6,883 nucleotides of DNA, from NCBI GenBank assembly GCA_017444545.1, contig JAFSWJ010000088.1, forward strand, positions 1-6,883, read 5' to 3'. The DNA is from Lachnospiraceae bacterium (GTDB lineage Bacteria > Bacillota > Clostridia > Lachnospirales > Lachnospiraceae). Both the position numbers and the translations under genes were made by a program. The notes beneath the pieces were generated by a model that searched no databases, was not told the origin of the DNA, and was given only the letters and a program-made list of their open reading frames with translations. Shown piece after piece: positions 6,382-6,883 of the stretch; positions within the stretch are counted from its first letter, which is position 1, and each line of letters opens with the position of its first letter.

Positions 6382-6883
6382 TCACTTCTCCTTCAGATAC
6401 CTGTTTTTTATATAATCAAATGTGACCCTTTCTCCGAATCTTGCATACATCTTTAACAGCAGATGAAGATCCCTTTTTGTGTCGGGATGCATCATCACCC
6501 GGTCCATTGACTTTTCAAAATACTTCAGGGGCATGTCATCGGTAAAGGCGTCCTTATTATACACACGGCTTGCCGCAAGGCGGTCCATGAACATCTCAAC
6601 CAGATACCTTTTTGGCATCTTTACCGGAACCATGCCTCCCTTTTTGTCATCCCTTTTTGCAACCTCGGAGGTGTAATCTATCCAGTACTCGTAATGGTGT
6701 TTGTTCCTGCCCTTGTGGTGCATCCAGCTTTCAGAATACCCTTTTGCTTCCCTCTCCGCATTGTTGGGACTTCTGTAGCCCTGATAATATCTGCAGCCTT
6801 CGATAAATTCCGCAGGTGAATACTTGCTGAGATCATGGGTGATCCCCTGAAGGTAGAGACCCACCGCAAAGCATCCGCGGCGA
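6382..6883 (-). CDS. DUF5662 family protein, 5' end beyond window
   Basis: This is the C-terminal 166 or so residues of a protein whose frame stays open to the right edge (RRGCFAVGLYLQG...), so the true start is outside. GTG 6864 would be a possible start but more likely encodes an internal Val. It matches the pattern I recall for DUF5662, a family of unknown function found in Clostridia. Counting from 6864, ITHDLSKYSPAEF is near residues 8-20, MHHKGRNKHHYEYW near 48-61, and MHPD near the middle of the C-terminal half. The conserved His and Asp residues (H10-D11, H49-H50, H56-H57) suggest a metal-binding, HD-like site; this is inference. No signal peptide or membrane helix is visible in this part. 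TGA 6382-6384 lies 23 bases before the trpS ATG on the same strand, so the two are probably one transcriptional unit. Confidence 0.8.
   Translation of the reverse strand, partial: RRGCFAVGLYLQGITHDLSKYSPAEFIEGCRYYQGYRSPNNAEREAKGYSESWMHHKGRNKHHYEYWIDYTSEVAKRDDKKGGMVPVKMPKRYLVEMFMDRLAASRVYNKDAFTDDMPLKYFEKSMDRVMMHPDTKRDLHLLLKMYARFGERVTFDYIKNRYLKEK

Noticed and set aside
6383..6385. GTG as an earlier trpS start
   Set aside because: It overlaps the stop of the DUF5662 gene and would place the strong GGAGGAG inside the coding region; ATG 6358 gives the normal TrpS N-terminus.

Overview
The window looks like chromosomal DNA of a Gram-positive anaerobe of the Clostridia, most likely a Lachnospiraceae-type (Butyrivibrio-like) gut or rumen bacterium. 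This is inferred from a secreted clostripain-type protease with an acidic VSxD-rich linker, a clostridial-style tryptophanyl-tRNA synthetase, a DUF5662 protein, moderate GC content and strong AGGAGG-type ribosome binding sites. All recognisable genes lie on the minus strand, so the reading order is from high to low coordinates.

Layout in transcription order. (1) 6883-6382: the C-terminal part of a DUF5662 protein, its start lying beyond the right edge. (2) 6358-5356: trpS, tryptophan-tRNA ligase, 23 bases downstream and probably in the same operon. It is split by a frameshift at about 6232, after residue 42, although everything else in it is well conserved. (3) 5355-4832: about 520 bases without a credible gene, filled by a structured repeat cluster. 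The cluster has a 68-bp inverted repeat (59/68 identical), direct repeats in a 40-bp register interrupted by a 62-bp insertion, and a GC-rich hairpin cassette. (4) 4831-4325: a UPF0303/DUF336 (GlcG/HbpS-like) protein. (5) 4324-4237: an 88-base leader with a possible 20-codon upstream ORF and a weak hairpin. (6) 4236-1: at least 1412 codons of a large secreted C11 (clostripain) cysteine peptidase. It has a signal peptide, an acidic linker, the His290/Cys362 dyad and a long beta-rich C-terminal region that runs off the left edge without a stop.

The genes do not form an obvious single pathway. DUF5662-trpS looks like a housekeeping pair, while the protease is an extracellular function. No phage, CRISPR, toxin-antitoxin or other defence system is visible. 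The observations most worth following up are the composite repeat cluster and the trpS frameshift.
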